Below are positions 35,356 to 47,937 of a stretch of DNA of 64,000 bases, in pieces. Below the pieces are notes generated by a model. It worked only from the letters and a program-made list of their open reading frames with translations. It ran no database searches and was not told where the DNA came from. The first letter of the stretch is position 1. Every line of letters begins with the position of its first letter. The DNA comes from Setophaga petechia (taxonomy: Eukaryota > Chordata > Aves > Passeriformes > Parulidae). Position numbers and translations under genes: made by a program. The stretch lies in contig JANCRA010000004.1 in assembly GCA_024362935.1 (NCBI GenBank), positions 26,341,121-26,405,120 of the forward strand. The letters are read 5' to 3'.

Positions 35356-38150
35356 CCCTATTTACTCCCTAGCCCAACCCCTGGAAAAAGCTCTCTTTGC
35401 CTAAAGACATATTAAGCATTCCTGTCTTCTGACAGGTCACAACCTCTGATGACACAGAAACAAATGTGCTGTCTTGGATTTATGTTTTTGCAAACACACA
35501 CGAGTTTTTCCAAGTCACACAGTATTGCATGCTGAAGAATTACTTCGAAGTTTTGAAAACTTTGTCAACTTGTACAAAAGGTAATATAAGAAAAGGCACA
35601 AAAAGCAACTCCTTTTCTTTTTGAAACTCTATCCTAAGAAATACCAAGTCTATGCATATTTTTTTTAATGTGCCTAGGTAGTTAGAGACTACTGTGCCAT
35701 TTCAACTTTAAATAACTAGAGAAGCATATACCTACCATGTTAGATCATATTCAAGGAAAGAGACTATTCTTGTTGTGTATATCTCTCATTTTAAACAGAA
35801 AAACTAACTTCATCAGAGGGGTTGATATTCAAAAGTGCTAAGTAACTTACATACAGCATGGACATCAAGTGTTGACCACTGTATGAGGAGGTTGAGGAGA
35901 CTAAATGTTGTATGAGTATCTTGCAAACATCTACTGAATTTCAAAATTAGGGAGAAGTAATTAAGAAAAAAACAAATAAAGAAAAAAATACCCCCTCCAA
36001 AAAAACCCTTTTTCAAAAACCACATTTTCAATGTATTTGAAAAAAAAAATCAAAGTCAGTCTTTCCTATAATATTTCAGCATTTCCCTTCTAATCAGGAA
36101 AAGTATTTTTTTACAAATCCTTTTTGAAATTAAAAGGAATTGAACTACTAACTCTGGAAGTCGATAAATATCCTAATTAAATTCTGTAACTGCCTAACCC
36201 AAAAAAAGACCAATATGCTGGGGGTCTAGGAAGAACAAAATTGTTTCCTTAAATATATTTTATCTTCCACACTGGTGTAGTAATTCTGTCACTTGCTTTC
36301 TAATGACCCACAGATTTTTTTAATAATAAACTCGTATGTGGGCTATTCCAAACCATGGAGACAAAAAGCACAGACTTTTTTAAACACTGCAAAGACAAGC
36401 CCAAGACCTTTTGCTATTCATTTTTTCTATTTCTCCTACTCTAAGTTTCTCAGAGAACTAAATATTACACATTGACTGACTTGACCTTTGGAGCAATGAC
36501 CCTCTTAGGTTCTTCAGTTGTAGCAGACATCTCAGTATGAGGGGAAAAAATGTCACACTTGCAACATTGCTGAGAAGTGAATGTATATAATTAGGTAATT
36601 TACAGATCTGTTATGCAGACTTTACTTCATGCCTGCCAAACTTAGATCCAGTTGAAATCCTAACAGTGTCCAGAAAACAAGATTAAATACCTGATTTTCC
36701 TTTCTCAAGTACCTCAGAAATGTTGGTTTCTATGAAAATTATAAATTTTATAAGACTGCATAAAACAGAACAATGCTGATTGTGCTGCCCAGGAGGGAAT
36801 ATCATTCTTCTTCAATGTAGGTTCTTCCTTTAAGATACAGTTTATTATCCATGGAGAAAAGATGACAGGATAATAGCCTGCATAAGTAGCAATACCTATT
36901 TGCACTCCAAACAAACTCTAAAAGACCACTAGACAGCTTGTCTCCAATAATAACCAAGACTTTTGTTAAGTATCAGCTATTCACTTCCAAAGTAGGTCTG
37001 ATCCACGAATTAAACCTATGGGTCTTATAACGACAAGTTATTATGTGACAAGTAGGAAAAACTTACTTTAAAAGACAGTGCTGCTATTTCAGGGTGAAAG
37101 TATTCACTGTAATCAGTTCATGACTTTTTCAGTTTGTCAGAATAAAAGGTTTTTTAGCTAGCACTTGGATTTATTCATACAATTGAAGGAAAAAAATCTT
37201 GAAAGCTTAGTCTGTTCTCTCCTATAGATTGTTTCAAGCATTTCCAGGAACACTGAAGTAGTCCTAGCTTTCCCTCTTGCCTTTGCCATTCCATATGCAT
37301 CTTCTCTTTGGGGAAAAAAAAATAAGCCATTGGTCTAAAAATATTACTTCAAAATATGGAAAAAGACAGTACAGAGTTTGTCAGCAGAGATCAACTTTTA
37401 TGTGGGTGCCTCAACCCACTAATTCTTAACAACTCGGGAACATTCTAACTTCCCCCTGTGGATGTTGACAATTTAGGTTCTGACTGACTTTCCACAGCTC
37501 TAGGATAGCAACAAAATTTTGGTTTTATGTATCTATGTATTTCAAAATTTGTTTTGTTCGTATGGCAGTCCATACACTGTAATTAACAAATGAAACTGGA
37601 AAAAAGGAAACCCAGACCCCTTGATGGTATATGATTTTGTGGTTTTATGTATTGGTGTGTCTTACTTATTTGTCTTGATTCCTTTTCATCAAAACCTTGT
37701 TAACTCAAATAGTCTAAACAGGATTTGACTCAGTGTACCTAAGGAAAAAAGTTCATTCTGTTTTTGTTTTATTACTTAGAACTTCGGTATATCTGGTGGT
37801 TTTTTGAGATACCCTTGAACTCCCTAAGACCTTCTTATGAATAAACCACTGCATTTTGAGTATATATTAAAAGCCAGAATGTTAAAGAAGTGAAATTTAA
37901 AGTTTTCTCTTTTTGTAGAAGAGAGTAATTGCTGTTGAAGTCAGTAACTTACTGATCTTTGAATGAAAGAGAAGATTGCTGTAATATCACTAACACTGTG
38001 GCTGTGCTGCTTCAAAGGTCATTCCATTTGCTGTCAGCTACACCATCACTTCAGCAAAAGAGCACAAGAAAACAATAGTGAAGGTCTAAATTACTCAAAA
38101 GGAATTTAATTTTGAAGTTTTCTACAGCTGAGCTCATTGTCAGAGATAAC
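35356..38150. other. AT-rich unique sequence, no gene seen
   Basis: No repeat family or convincing exon. A-rich patches occur at about 35965-36050. Open frames at 35813-36031, 36293-36475 and 36714-36914 have no support. Confidence 0.4.
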
Positions 38151-39035
38151 AAATCAATTGAACAGGAAAAGACCTCTGAGATCATCAAGCCTAACCTTTG
38201 ATTGAACATCACCTTGTCAACTAAACCATGGCACTAAGTGCCACATCCAGTCTTTCCTTAAATACCTTCACAGACAGCAACTCAACCACCTCCCTGGGCA
38301 CCCCATTCCAATGCCCAGTCACCCCTTCTATGAAAAAATATTCCTGAACTCCAATCTGAACCTCCCCAGCCCAGTTTAAGACTGCATCCTTTTTTAGACT
38401 GTCACTGGTTGCTTGTCAGAAGAGACTGACCTCCACCCAGCTACATTCTCCTTTCAGGCCATTATAGAGAGTGATAAAGTCTCCCCTGACCCTTCTTTTC
38501 CCCAGGCCAAACACCCCCAGCTTCCTCAGCTGCTCCTTATAAGATTTACCCTCTAGACTCCTTTCCAGCTCCATTGCTCTTCTCTGGACATGCTCCAGCA
38601 CCACTGTCCTTCCTGAATTAAGGGGCCCAGAACTGGATGCATCTCTCGAGGTGTGGCCTCACCAATATTGAGTACAGGGGACAGTCACTGCCCTGGTCCT
38701 GCAAGAACACATTGCTGGTACAGGCCAGGATGCCATTGTCCTTCCTGGCCACCTGGGCACAGTGGTCTCGTGTTCAGCTGCTCTTGACCAGAACTCCTTG
38801 GTCTTTTTCCCCAAAGCAACTTTCCTGCCACTCTGCTCCCAGCCTGTAGAGCTGCCTGGGGTTGTTGTGACCTAGGAGCAGGACCTGGCACTGGCTTTGT
38901 TTAACCTTATCTAATTTGTCTCAGCCCATCAATCCAGCCTGTCCAGATCCCTCTGCAGAGCCTTCCTATCCTCCAGCACATCAACACTCCTGCCCAACAT
39001 GAGGTCAGCAGCAAACTGATTGAGGGGGCACTTCA
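38151..39035 (-). mobile_element. CR1 LINE 3' fragment, antisense
   Basis: About 0.9 kb of CR1 3' sequence in antisense: GACCTCTGAGATCATCAAGC at the left, then CTCCCTGGGCACCCCATTCC, CCAGCTTCCTCAGCTGCTCC, TTAAGGGGCCCAGAACTGG, and CAGCCTGTCCAGATCCCTC at the right. The better match to the usual CR1 text than in the 15.9 kb copy suggests a somewhat younger insertion. Frames at 38416-38891 are inside it and are not genes. Confidence 0.95.
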
Positions 39036-41174
39036 AACCCATAAAATTCAAGCTGAACAAATAAAATACCCATCTTGGTTATACTATTGCTCAACCCGGT
39101 TAATGCTACAGCTATGTATAACAACATTCTTGTGATTCCATTTTTATTGTTGCATATAATGCAAAAGAGATTAATATTATAAAGGATACCACATTAACTG
39201 ATGTCACAGTAAATGCAAATGTACTTGGGCACCTGCCAGTACCAGAAAACATCATTCAGGGCAAAAGACTATCAACTGAACACAAGGTGAAGGGTTTATG
39301 TTTTCAATATATTTCAAAATCAATTACAGTGAGCTAATTGTATACGGTGCTTTGAGGTTTGCTCTTGAAAAATGCAAATTCCTCTTAGGATCTAATAAGT
39401 AACAAATAGTAAGATACCTACTTTATATACATAGTGTAAAAGCATTAGCAAGGCAGACTGCAATAAAATCAGGGATCTTGAATTTTATTAGCTATTTTAA
39501 TGTAAGCAAAATATTGAGTTCCACTAATGTAGTAACACTTTATTATTGATATTATTAATGGTGACAGTGATGACATTAACATGATGACATCTTTACCCAG
39601 TGAGGTTGTATTTTTGCTACTGTCACTACAATAAATAAATCATTGTCTAAAGCCAAAACCACAAAATTTTCGGCCCAATCTAACCTATTGGTAAGTACAT
39701 ATACATGTGAAATACAAGTTTTAAAAGATACCTTTTAATCATAGATGTATTTCTGTTCGTATTCTATGCTTCTTTGTTATTCGTAAACTAAAAGACAATA
39801 TCCATTAGGTAGCTGAGAATTTGAAAGAACAATTTTGGCAGCAATTAAACACCTAGAAGCCAGATAATCTTCAAAGTTTTTTTGGCTACTTAACTTGAGC
39901 AATGTTTTTCTTTTCAACACTGAATGTTGAAAAGAATCTCCACAGCATATTTATCCAATCCACAAGACTGCCTAGAAACATGTCTTACAGGTGAGGACAG
40001 TTCTGAATTTAATTCACAGTCAAGAAGCATCCTTATTCATAAATGAGCTGTGGTGCTCAAATCAGTATTTGCTGCACCCTTGGTATGTCAGGGACAAATC
40101 CCTTACCATACAGATATGTCTTGCTTCAGAAACATGTTAGTGAAAGGGTAGCAATGGAAAGAAAGCATTGAGGATGCTCAATTTCTAATAGTGAAAAGCA
40201 CAGTTCTTAAAGGCAATATAAAGTCAGTTCCAAAACAGCAACAGGGTACAAACACATAAATCTCTTTCATTGAAAGCCAGCTCCCTCTTTCACAAAAAGT
40301 TCCCCTTTTGCACTTTGAGCACAGTTGCATCTCTTCAGCAAGTGATGTGGACAGCATCCTGGCCTATGTTGCTCTCTCTAGAGAGGCTTTACATCCCATA
40401 TCTGGAATAGAACTGACTTCCTGATCTATGCAATGCAAGCCTGTCACATAATGAAAAAGATCATATCCCCTTTTTTCAGACCTGTGGGTTTTTGAAAGCA
40501 AGTTTGAACATGGAAAGGATTTCAGTTTCTTGTTATGTAGACAAAGATCTATAACACTCCCTTGCTCCACACTTTTCCTTTTGGCTGTCTCCAGTCAGAA
40601 AAATGCCAACAGCCCTGGATTTGCTTAGCAGGTTATTTTAAAATCTGTTAGCTAATATACTTGGCATTATTCTACAGAGAGTTTTAGCACTTCAGACCTT
40701 CACGGTGGGAACAAGATAATTCAAAGTTCAGGTCTTCTACATCTGCTGTTTCTGCAACTTGCTGTGCAAATTGCTTAAGATTACATAGTAAATATGAGGC
40801 TGAATTTGATATTTAAACTCTGATTCTCAAATCAGTCCTTTAAACATAAGCCATTTCTACCCATATAAAGATAAGATTGAAAAATATAAGGATGGAACTA
40901 ATCTACATCACTCAGTATTTGCTTTGATCACAGACATGTAGCTATCACTCACATACCTAAAAATGACAGCATACAGAACAAAAGTCTAAAAACTTTGATT
41001 CTTTAAAAAGTCTTAAAACAATTATTCTTTCTAATGATAAGTAAATAAAAATATCTCCAGTTTCATAAACATACATACAGTTACATACTAGGGGCCAGGA
41101 TTTAGCCTGCAGAACCCCCAGATGTCAGCTGGAGCTGTGTAGGCACAAGAGAAAAAACAATAATTACAATAAAG
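39036..41174. other. AT-rich unique sequence with one 12-bp hairpin
   Basis: No repeat family or exon is recognised. At 39908-39936 two 12-base arms (TTCTTTTCAACA and TGTTGAAAAGAA) form a perfect hairpin with loop CTGAA. The stretch 39470-39620 is dense in ATTA/TTAAT cores. The frame at 40364-40570 has no support. Confidence 0.4.
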
Positions 41175-41563
41175 TGTCGCAGACACCTTTTGTGAAAAAT
41201 CTTTTCTTAGGATTTTTCTTGCTGGAGCTGAGAAGAAGCTCAGTAACAAATGTAAACAATGGTTATCTGCTGCTGTGGAATGCAACAGGTGGATCCGTGA
41301 TTGGTCCCCTGTGGATGTTTGGATCTACTGACCACTCACGGCTGGGCTGCTCTTGCTCTGTGCCAAGAGAGACCTTTGTTGTTATTCTTCCTATTCTATT
41401 CTTAGCTTAGCCAGCTTCTGAAGAAGCTCCTTTCCTTTCTATTCCTATGTAGTATAGTTATAATGTTATATATATCATAAGATAATAAATCAAGCCTTCT
41501 GATCATGGAATCAAGATCCCTGACTCTTCCATCCATCTGAAAACCCCTGTCACCAGGGTCACA
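41175..41563 (+). mobile_element. solo LTR, TguLTR5-like passerine endogenous retrovirus
   Basis: A 389-bp LTR begins TGTCGCAGACACC and ends GGGTCACA (inverted TGT...ACA termini). It is flanked by a perfect 6-bp direct repeat ATAAAG at 41169-41174 and 41564-41569. The six-base duplication fits class II (ERVK-like) integrases. The U3 carries CTGCTGTGGAATGCAACAGG and GATTGGTCCC with a CCAAT-type box (antisense), and an AATAAA signal sits at 41484-41489 before the 3' end, setting plus orientation. No internal viral sequence flanks it, so it arose by recombination between the two LTRs of a provirus. The family likeness is from memory. It looks the youngest element in the window. Frames at 41174-41632 are not genes. 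Confidence 0.9.
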
Positions 41564-42832
41564 ATAAAGGCTACTGGCTGGTGAGATAGAACAATGCTTC
41601 CTGCACGGTAGCCCAGGGAGTACAATCAACAATTTGTAAAGCCAATTCTGTCATACCAAGGAGGCAGCTGTCAATCTCCTAGCAGAAATACAGAGTCAGG
41701 CTACAATTCTGTCATGCAACCCAGAGCGTTTCTTCGATTAGCTAAACAACATAAGTCAGGCACAAGCATTGCATTAAAACCTGAATGGCTGCATCCTTAG
41801 TGTTGAGCTTGCTTCAATGCTTGCTCTGACAGATGCGGAGTTCAACAGCTAAACTGAGAGTCGAAGGGCAGGTTCAAGAGGACAAGAGTCTTTTTGGTTG
41901 CCCAGAATTTACTATCAGACCAGCTGGAAGAGCACACCTTGCACCTTAGGCCACAAAACATACTAGGTGAAGCATATCGCTGTTCCTTCCTCCTCACAAC
42001 CAAGTTGAAGAGCCAAAAACATGCTATTGGCTCAGGAGGGCACATTGGCTTTGTACAGGAAGTGGGCAAGGAAGCAGGCAGTACACAAAGAAACACCTCC
42101 TCCAAGCCTGGGAGGCTGCAGGGAGGCCCCTTGCACTCCAGGATTGTAGAGTTTATCAGTAAGCAGAAGGGCTGCAACCAAGTTTCCAGGTAGCAGGAAC
42201 TGAATTGAGTAAAAGATTACCTGCCCTAAGTTGTCCCACAAATTTTCTGACCCACAGGTCAGCCCAACACCCATACACCAAAACACCAGTGTGTTTTGCA
42301 GTTCCCTACCTCAACAGTGTCCCTTTCTGGTAGGAAGAATGGAAACCACCTCTTCCTCTGACTATGGCAGCAAATTTTAACTTCACCACTCATTTTCTGA
42401 TGCAAGCTGAGATCAAGTGTTTGTAAAACTTTCTACTGCTGTACTTCACCGTTTAAATCACAGAGAAACCAAAAGAAAATTTGCTGAATGAGACAGCAAC
42501 TTGAAAGCGGTTGGAGATTCACTGCTATTTTGGGGATACAAAACCAGTTCCCACTTCTCAATACATCACTAATTTTCCAATATATGGATCTACAGTTACT
42601 TAACAGCAAGAAGGTGTCTTTTCTTTAAAGGGAATTAATCTCAGAAGTGTTACAAAACAGGAAAGTGAATCTAATAGCCCCCTTGACTCTAAATTTAGGT
42701 CTGACCTTTAAAATCTACATGTAAAATTTACTTTTATGCCCATTTATTTGAGTGCTGTTTTACCTTTGAAACAAATGATAAACATGTGTTCATGTATGTT
42801 TCTGTCCAGAATGTATATATCTATATAAATAC
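41564..42832. other. unique sequence, no firm gene
   Basis: No repeat family is recognised after the solo LTR. Opposed open frames at 41842-42193 and 42032-42286 overlap each other and lack splice context. The region 41640-42290 is somewhat less AT-rich than its surroundings. Confidence 0.4.
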
Positions 42833-44299
42833 CTGCATAGAGTGAGAGTCGCTGAATTTTTGGAGGCAGGGAGGGATGCAAATGGGCATTTGTGCATACT
42901 TGAAAGACCCATGTTTGGGGCACGGGGTTGGGAGTAAATGATGGGCTGTAGAAGGATCCATGTCCGTTCTGCCAGAGAACATCAGAGATCTGATTCGTGA
43001 TTATTTCTTCCATTGTCCTCCTTGCCATACAGTAAAACTTTTGCACCTGTTCTCATGAATGTCTCTGATCTTTGGATTTCACTGGTTATCTTGTTGCTTG
43101 ATAGAAAGATGTGACAGCCAAACCTTCACAGGTTTCTTGGTCACTCTTGAAGTTCCACCTTGCAGACAGGATCTCTGGAAGAGTGTTCTTTGAAAAGATA
43201 TCCAAAGAAGTTCAGTCTACTAGAGAACATTATTTAAGATTAAAACAGTTTTGAATACTCTGTGCTGCAGTATTCTTCGCAAGATAAGTGGCCAAAATAA
43301 AGAACCATCTTTGCTACTGTTTAAAATTTACAGAGGAAGCAAGTAGATAAATAAAGGTAATCTCAAGCTTTCAGGGAAAGGAAAAAACACTTTTAAGAAG
43401 CATTTTTGAGAAAAAGCATTTAAAAGTTTTTTTATTATTCTATGTGCATAGTTGTTCAATGCTTAAATCTGTTTCTAAATTCTTCTCCTTTTTTTATGGT
43501 TCTACCTGGATCAAAGATTAATAATTATCAGGATCTTGCTCTTATATCTCTTAGGACTCCACATACATATACAGAGATAAAAAGTTCACTTCTTAAGATA
43601 ATACTTTCTTCTTAGCATTAGGATATCAGAGTCTCTCATCTGTATGGGCACAGCATTCTACCCATTAATTAACATGGTTAAAGATGACTTGTCAAGGTGG
43701 TACATGCTCCCTCTCTCATTACTTAGCAGCCCCATTCTTTAAAGAATAATAATTATTTCCTATTTACTATGGACCTTACAACTATTGAACATGGTTTTCA
43801 AAATGACATTTTAAAAGAGTATTTTTTAGCTTATGTCTTGTAAACAAATGATCAAAAATTCTGAAACTGTTTAACATATTGAAGTAAGAAAAAACAAATA
43901 TTGTCAGATCTGATCTGAAATATAGTAACTTAACATGTAAGCAGAAAATCATGTGGAATTTGTTGATATCCATGTAGAATATGTTCCTGCCAAGATTAAG
44001 ATAAAATTTTCATGTCCTTTTTTACAAAGCAGGCACCCTCCTTATTAGCTCCTAATATTTTATTCCCTGCAGTCTACCTTTAAAAGTACTTTGTAAACAG
44101 TTCTTTTGTTGTTGGGTTTGGTTTTTGGTTTGTTTTTTTGTTCCCACTAAGTCAAATCTAAACTCATTCTCTTTTGTTGACATACAATATTTGAGTAGAC
44201 GAAAAGTGCAAATGGTGTAAATTATATCCAATATCTGACTTATACATCCAGCCTCACAGGCTTTCGTACGGGTGCAAATGGGAGTGGAGCAGAAAGAAG
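42833..44299. other. AT-rich unique sequence with one weak exon-like segment
   Basis: On the minus strand, 43046 down to 42833 is open between a GAGAACAG acceptor with a poor pyrimidine tract and a CTATGCAG|GTATTT donor, starting in phase 0. Four CpGs remain in it and the peptide has mixed composition (ARRTMEEIITNQISDVLWQN), but it is not recognised. A T/G-rich patch lies at 44103-44143. No repeat family is seen before 44300. Confidence 0.3.
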
Positions 44300-45258
44300 G
44301 GCAGTGGTTTGTGGCTGAAAGGCCAGATGGAGATCAGTGAGTCTCTCAGGAGTTTGCATGGGGACCCATACTGTGTAATATCTTGATTGATGAACAAAAC
44401 AGCAGAATTGAGTGCGCACTCAGGAAGTTTGCAGAAGACACCAAGCTGAGTGGTGTTGTTGTCGTGTCTCAGGGGTTAGATGTCATCTAGAGGGACCTGG
44501 AAAAGCTTGGGACTCAGGTCCATGGGAATCTCATGAGACTTTACAAGACCAAGTGCAAGGTGCTTCTCTTGGCCTATGCCAACCATTGGTAACAGCACAC
44601 ACTGGGGGATGAACAGAACAAGGCAACCCTGGGGAGAAGGACTTGAGGGTGCTGGGGGATGAGGCTGGACATGACCCTTAATGAACACTCCCAGCCCAGA
44701 AAACCAAACATGTCCTGGACTGCATCCAGAACAGTGTCACAAGAGACACGATTCTCCTCCTCAGCTCCCCTCTGGGGAGATCTCAGCTGGAGTGTTGCAT
44801 CCAGCTCTGGTGCCCTCAAATAAGGAAGGACATGGACCTCTTGGAGTGAGTCCAGAGGAGACCATGAAGAGGATTTGAGGAGGAGCCTGGAGAAGAAAAC
44901 TGTCTGGGGAGGTCTTACAGCAGCCTTCCAGTACCTAAAGGAGAACTGTAAGAAAAATGGGGACAAACACTGCAGTGGTCTCTGTAGCAATACCACAAAG
45001 TTTTAAAGTGTTAGATTAGTGGATCAGCCTAGATATAAGGAATAAATTTTTTATTATGTATGTGGTGAAACACTGGAACAGGCTTCCCAGAGAGGTTGTA
45101 GATTCCCATTCTTGGAAACATTCAAGGACAAATTGGACAGGGCTCTGAGAAACTTGGTCTGGTTGAAAACTTCTCTGCTCATTGCAAGGGAAGTATTTCA
45201 CATGACCTAAAAAGGTCCCTTCCAACTCAAAGTATTCTAGCATTCTATTATTCCATGA
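44300..45258 (+). mobile_element. CR1 LINE 3' fragment
   Basis: CR1 3' sequence in sense orientation: GGAGATCAGTGAGTCTCTC and GGAAGTTTGCAGAAGACACC (end of ORF2), AAGTGCAAGGTGCTTCTC, CCAAACATGTCCTGGACTGC, then the 3' UTR with GGTGAAACACTGGAACAGGC, GAAACATTCAAGGACAAATT and a tail with repeated ATTCTA near 45235-45250. It is 5'-truncated, with indels. Frames at 44412-44996 and 45016-45243 lie inside it. Confidence 0.95.
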
Positions 45259-46376
45259 CAGTGCCTAAAAAATTCAGTTTCTGATATTAACTGTATTTTC
45301 CTGTACTTTCTTTGCACCTGGAAATGACCACCACTTTCTATTGAAAAATAGATTTAGGCATTCACTTTGGGCAGAACTCATGCAAGTGACTCACATCAAA
45401 ACATCTCTCTGAAACTGGCTAAATTCTACACATGAAGCTATGGTACGTGTTACCCTGGCTGGCATAACATGACATTTTCTTTTGTCACAAGAGCAAGTAA
45501 ATGCTTGGCAAAGATTCTGATTACAAATGTCACCTTTAACTTATTTTACTCTTCAAATAAGAATTGAAACAAAAAGCATTTCCCTTAACATTTCTGGAAA
45601 CATTTTTCTTCTATAGATGAAAGTTTAACAAGACCCTTGTTGCTTGAAAAAGCGCAGCATTAGAATAAAACAAATTATGTAAATCTAGCTCTCTCTAAAT
45701 ATGACTTCAGTTTAACTCTAAAACTGCATAACTGTATAACAATTTTCAAAGAAATTAACTTACGCAAAACTACTTTACATCTTTTGACCAGAAAGATGTA
45801 ACAGGTTAAATTGACAAGGTCATATTTCAATTATTTTCTACTCTCATCCCTGATTAGGACTCTGGAATCAACATTCTGTCTCTGAAACAACTCTTGGCAC
45901 TGTAACTAGGAAGTTCTTCCGGTGCCCTTCCTTGCAGCTTGCATAATCAACTTCTCACAAACTGATTGTCAAGCCTCCAAAACACCCGCATCCATCAATG
46001 TCCTTGCTTTCTAGATTTCAAAAGCTCCTGAGGTTAAGGAAAATATTCTCTGCAGGTACAGGGAGTAGTTCACCAACTCTGCAGAAGCAAGAATGTAAAC
46101 AGCAATGAGTTTATCTGCTGGAAAGAAGTCTGCAGGAGTGATGTTTTATTCTTTTAAACTTCTCTGATGTATTATGTGTGTGGATTTCTACACTTTTTTT
46201 TCAGTAAAATCTTTCCTAGAGTTCACTTCACATGCAAAGATGTAAAAAATGTAAAAAAAAGTAAAAACTTTGCACACAATGAGTAGAAAAAGCTGGAATA
46301 CAGAATAGGTTCTGAGTTTTAGCATAGTAATTTGCTACAATCAAAGAAGTCAGTGATCCTTTGCCTGTAGCACTTG
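45259..46376. other. AT-rich unique sequence, no gene seen
   Basis: No repeat family or exon is recognised. The frame at 46228-46491 on the minus strand has no support. Confidence 0.4.
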
Positions 46377-46428
46377 GCTGGCTACCTTTAAAAGTATTGC
46401 TGGCTACCTTTAAAAAATCACTGGCTAC
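46377..46428 (+). repeat. short tandem duplication, 22-bp period
   Basis: GCTGGCTACCTTTAAAA occurs exactly at 46377-46393 and again at 46399-46415, with a third partial copy CTGGCTAC at 46421-46428. Apparently a local slippage or duplication event. Confidence 0.85.
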
Positions 46429-46595
46429 AGATATCTCTTTAACAGAACAGAGGCTATTTTCAGAGCCAATTTGCAGTTCCATGGAAGTCATTGAGTCATT
46501 CAGTATTGTTCAGATCATTGCTGAGTATGTTTCAGATCTTCCAGGAAATGTTGGTTACTTATTTGGCCATATATATACATACACAGGCCCATACA

Positions 46596-46596
<1 letters not shown>

Positions 46597-46647
<51 letters not shown>
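46597..46647 (+). repeat. (AC)n dinucleotide microsatellite
   Basis: A pure run of about 25 AC units, preceded by ATATATACATACACAGG and followed by ATACACA. Two overlapping open frames run through it and are not genes. Confidence 0.98.
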
Positions 46648-46652
<5 letters not shown>

Positions 46653-47753
46653 ATTTTAATACCTGTCCAACTTAAATTGCCACGTCTTCAGGATATATTT
46701 TCATTATTGACAGTGATTTCCTTAGTAATGCTTCATCACCTAATGATACAAGGAGAGATTTATAATAGCTTTGGGTTTTTTTATTTTAATTTTCTATAGT
46801 TTTTTATTTTATTGTTTGATTGTAGTAAGATGAATTGAACAAAAACTTTACAAGTATCCTGAAACAGTTCCTCTGTGGGTCCTAGTTCTTCTGGGGAAAT
46901 CTTAACAACCCTGGACCTGTATTCATAAACATGAGATGAATAGTGATAGAAGCCTTGGCTGCATTGACCAGGAGGTATGAAGAGGATGTGCAGAAAAATT
47001 ATGGCCTTGGATTTATGGAGAGCACCTTGTTCAGGTTAGATGAGACACTGTAAGAGCCTACCCTGAAGCTAATTTGTGAAGGGACCAATGACAGGTGGTT
47101 TATTTAAAGACCAGGTCTTCAAAATAAAAGGAGCACAGTAGTGTTCCTTTTTGATGCCCTGTGTTTCCTATGTTTTTTACAGTTCATCTTTATTTTAAGG
47201 AAGTAGTGGTTTCATCACTCTAAAACAGTTTTAAAGTACTATTTACTATGATTACATAGTGAGAATTAAAAGGCTGTGTTAGTACAGACTTAGCAGTTGC
47301 ATTAAGATTCTGCTATTCTTCATTAGAGCTCAAATTTATGTTTGTCTTTTCCAGGTGTCCTGTGTGTCAGTTCCAGAAATTTTGGAGATGGCATTCTTGC
47401 CTAATTCAAAACAACCCTAGCAAGTAACATAGTGTAAGTCACAGTTTACATGGTCCTTCTCAATTCTGTTGAGTAAATATGCCCATCCCATTTACCTCTG
47501 CAAAAGTGGTAATAATTTTAAGAGTCAGTTGAACTGAAATGGGGAACTTTTCTTATCAGGAAATACACCAACACCATTTATAATCAAACACTTCAACCTG
47601 CCAAAACCTGTATGGGGGACATAATGCTAGACAAAGACCAAAGAGAGCAACTCAAATGAAATTATGTCTGCAGAGTACTGTAAAGAAGACAAAATTCTTT
47701 ATGATGTAAGAAACATTCACCCCACACCTTTTTTAGCGAATCTGTATACTAAG
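46648..47753. other. unique sequence, no gene seen
   Basis: No family was identified. The part 46900-47140 is less AT-rich and has the look of an old repeat or exon remnant (ATGAAGAGGATGTGCAG and GAAGGGACCAATGACAGG), but I cannot assign it. Confidence 0.35.
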
Positions 47754-47773
47754 ATACTTAGTATACTAAGTAT
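47754..47773. repeat. 20-bp perfect palindrome
   Basis: ATACTTAGTATACTAAGTAT reads the same on both strands. It sits inside a degenerate run of TATACTAAG-type words at about 47744-47782, so it probably grew by local duplication. Confidence 0.85.
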
Positions 47774-47856
47774 ACTATAATACTAATCTGATTTATACTC
47801 CCACTTTTTGCACAAATTGGTGGGCAAGAAACCTAGACATAGGGGCATGTTTATTA

Positions 47857-47937
47857 AAAAAAAAAAACCAAACCAAAACAAAACAAAACAAAACAAAAAA
47901 AAAAAACCAAAAAAAAAAAAAAAAAACCAAACCAAGT
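47857..47937 (+). repeat. A-rich (AAAAC)n / CCAAACC low-complexity tract
   Basis: About 80 bases of A runs with regular CC and C interruptions, including ACAAAACAAAACAAAAC. No retrotransposed body is recognised next to it. Confidence 0.9.

Noticed and set aside
44412..44996. Frames up to 140 codons on the minus strand
   Set aside because: They are antisense and sense readings of a CR1 3' end.
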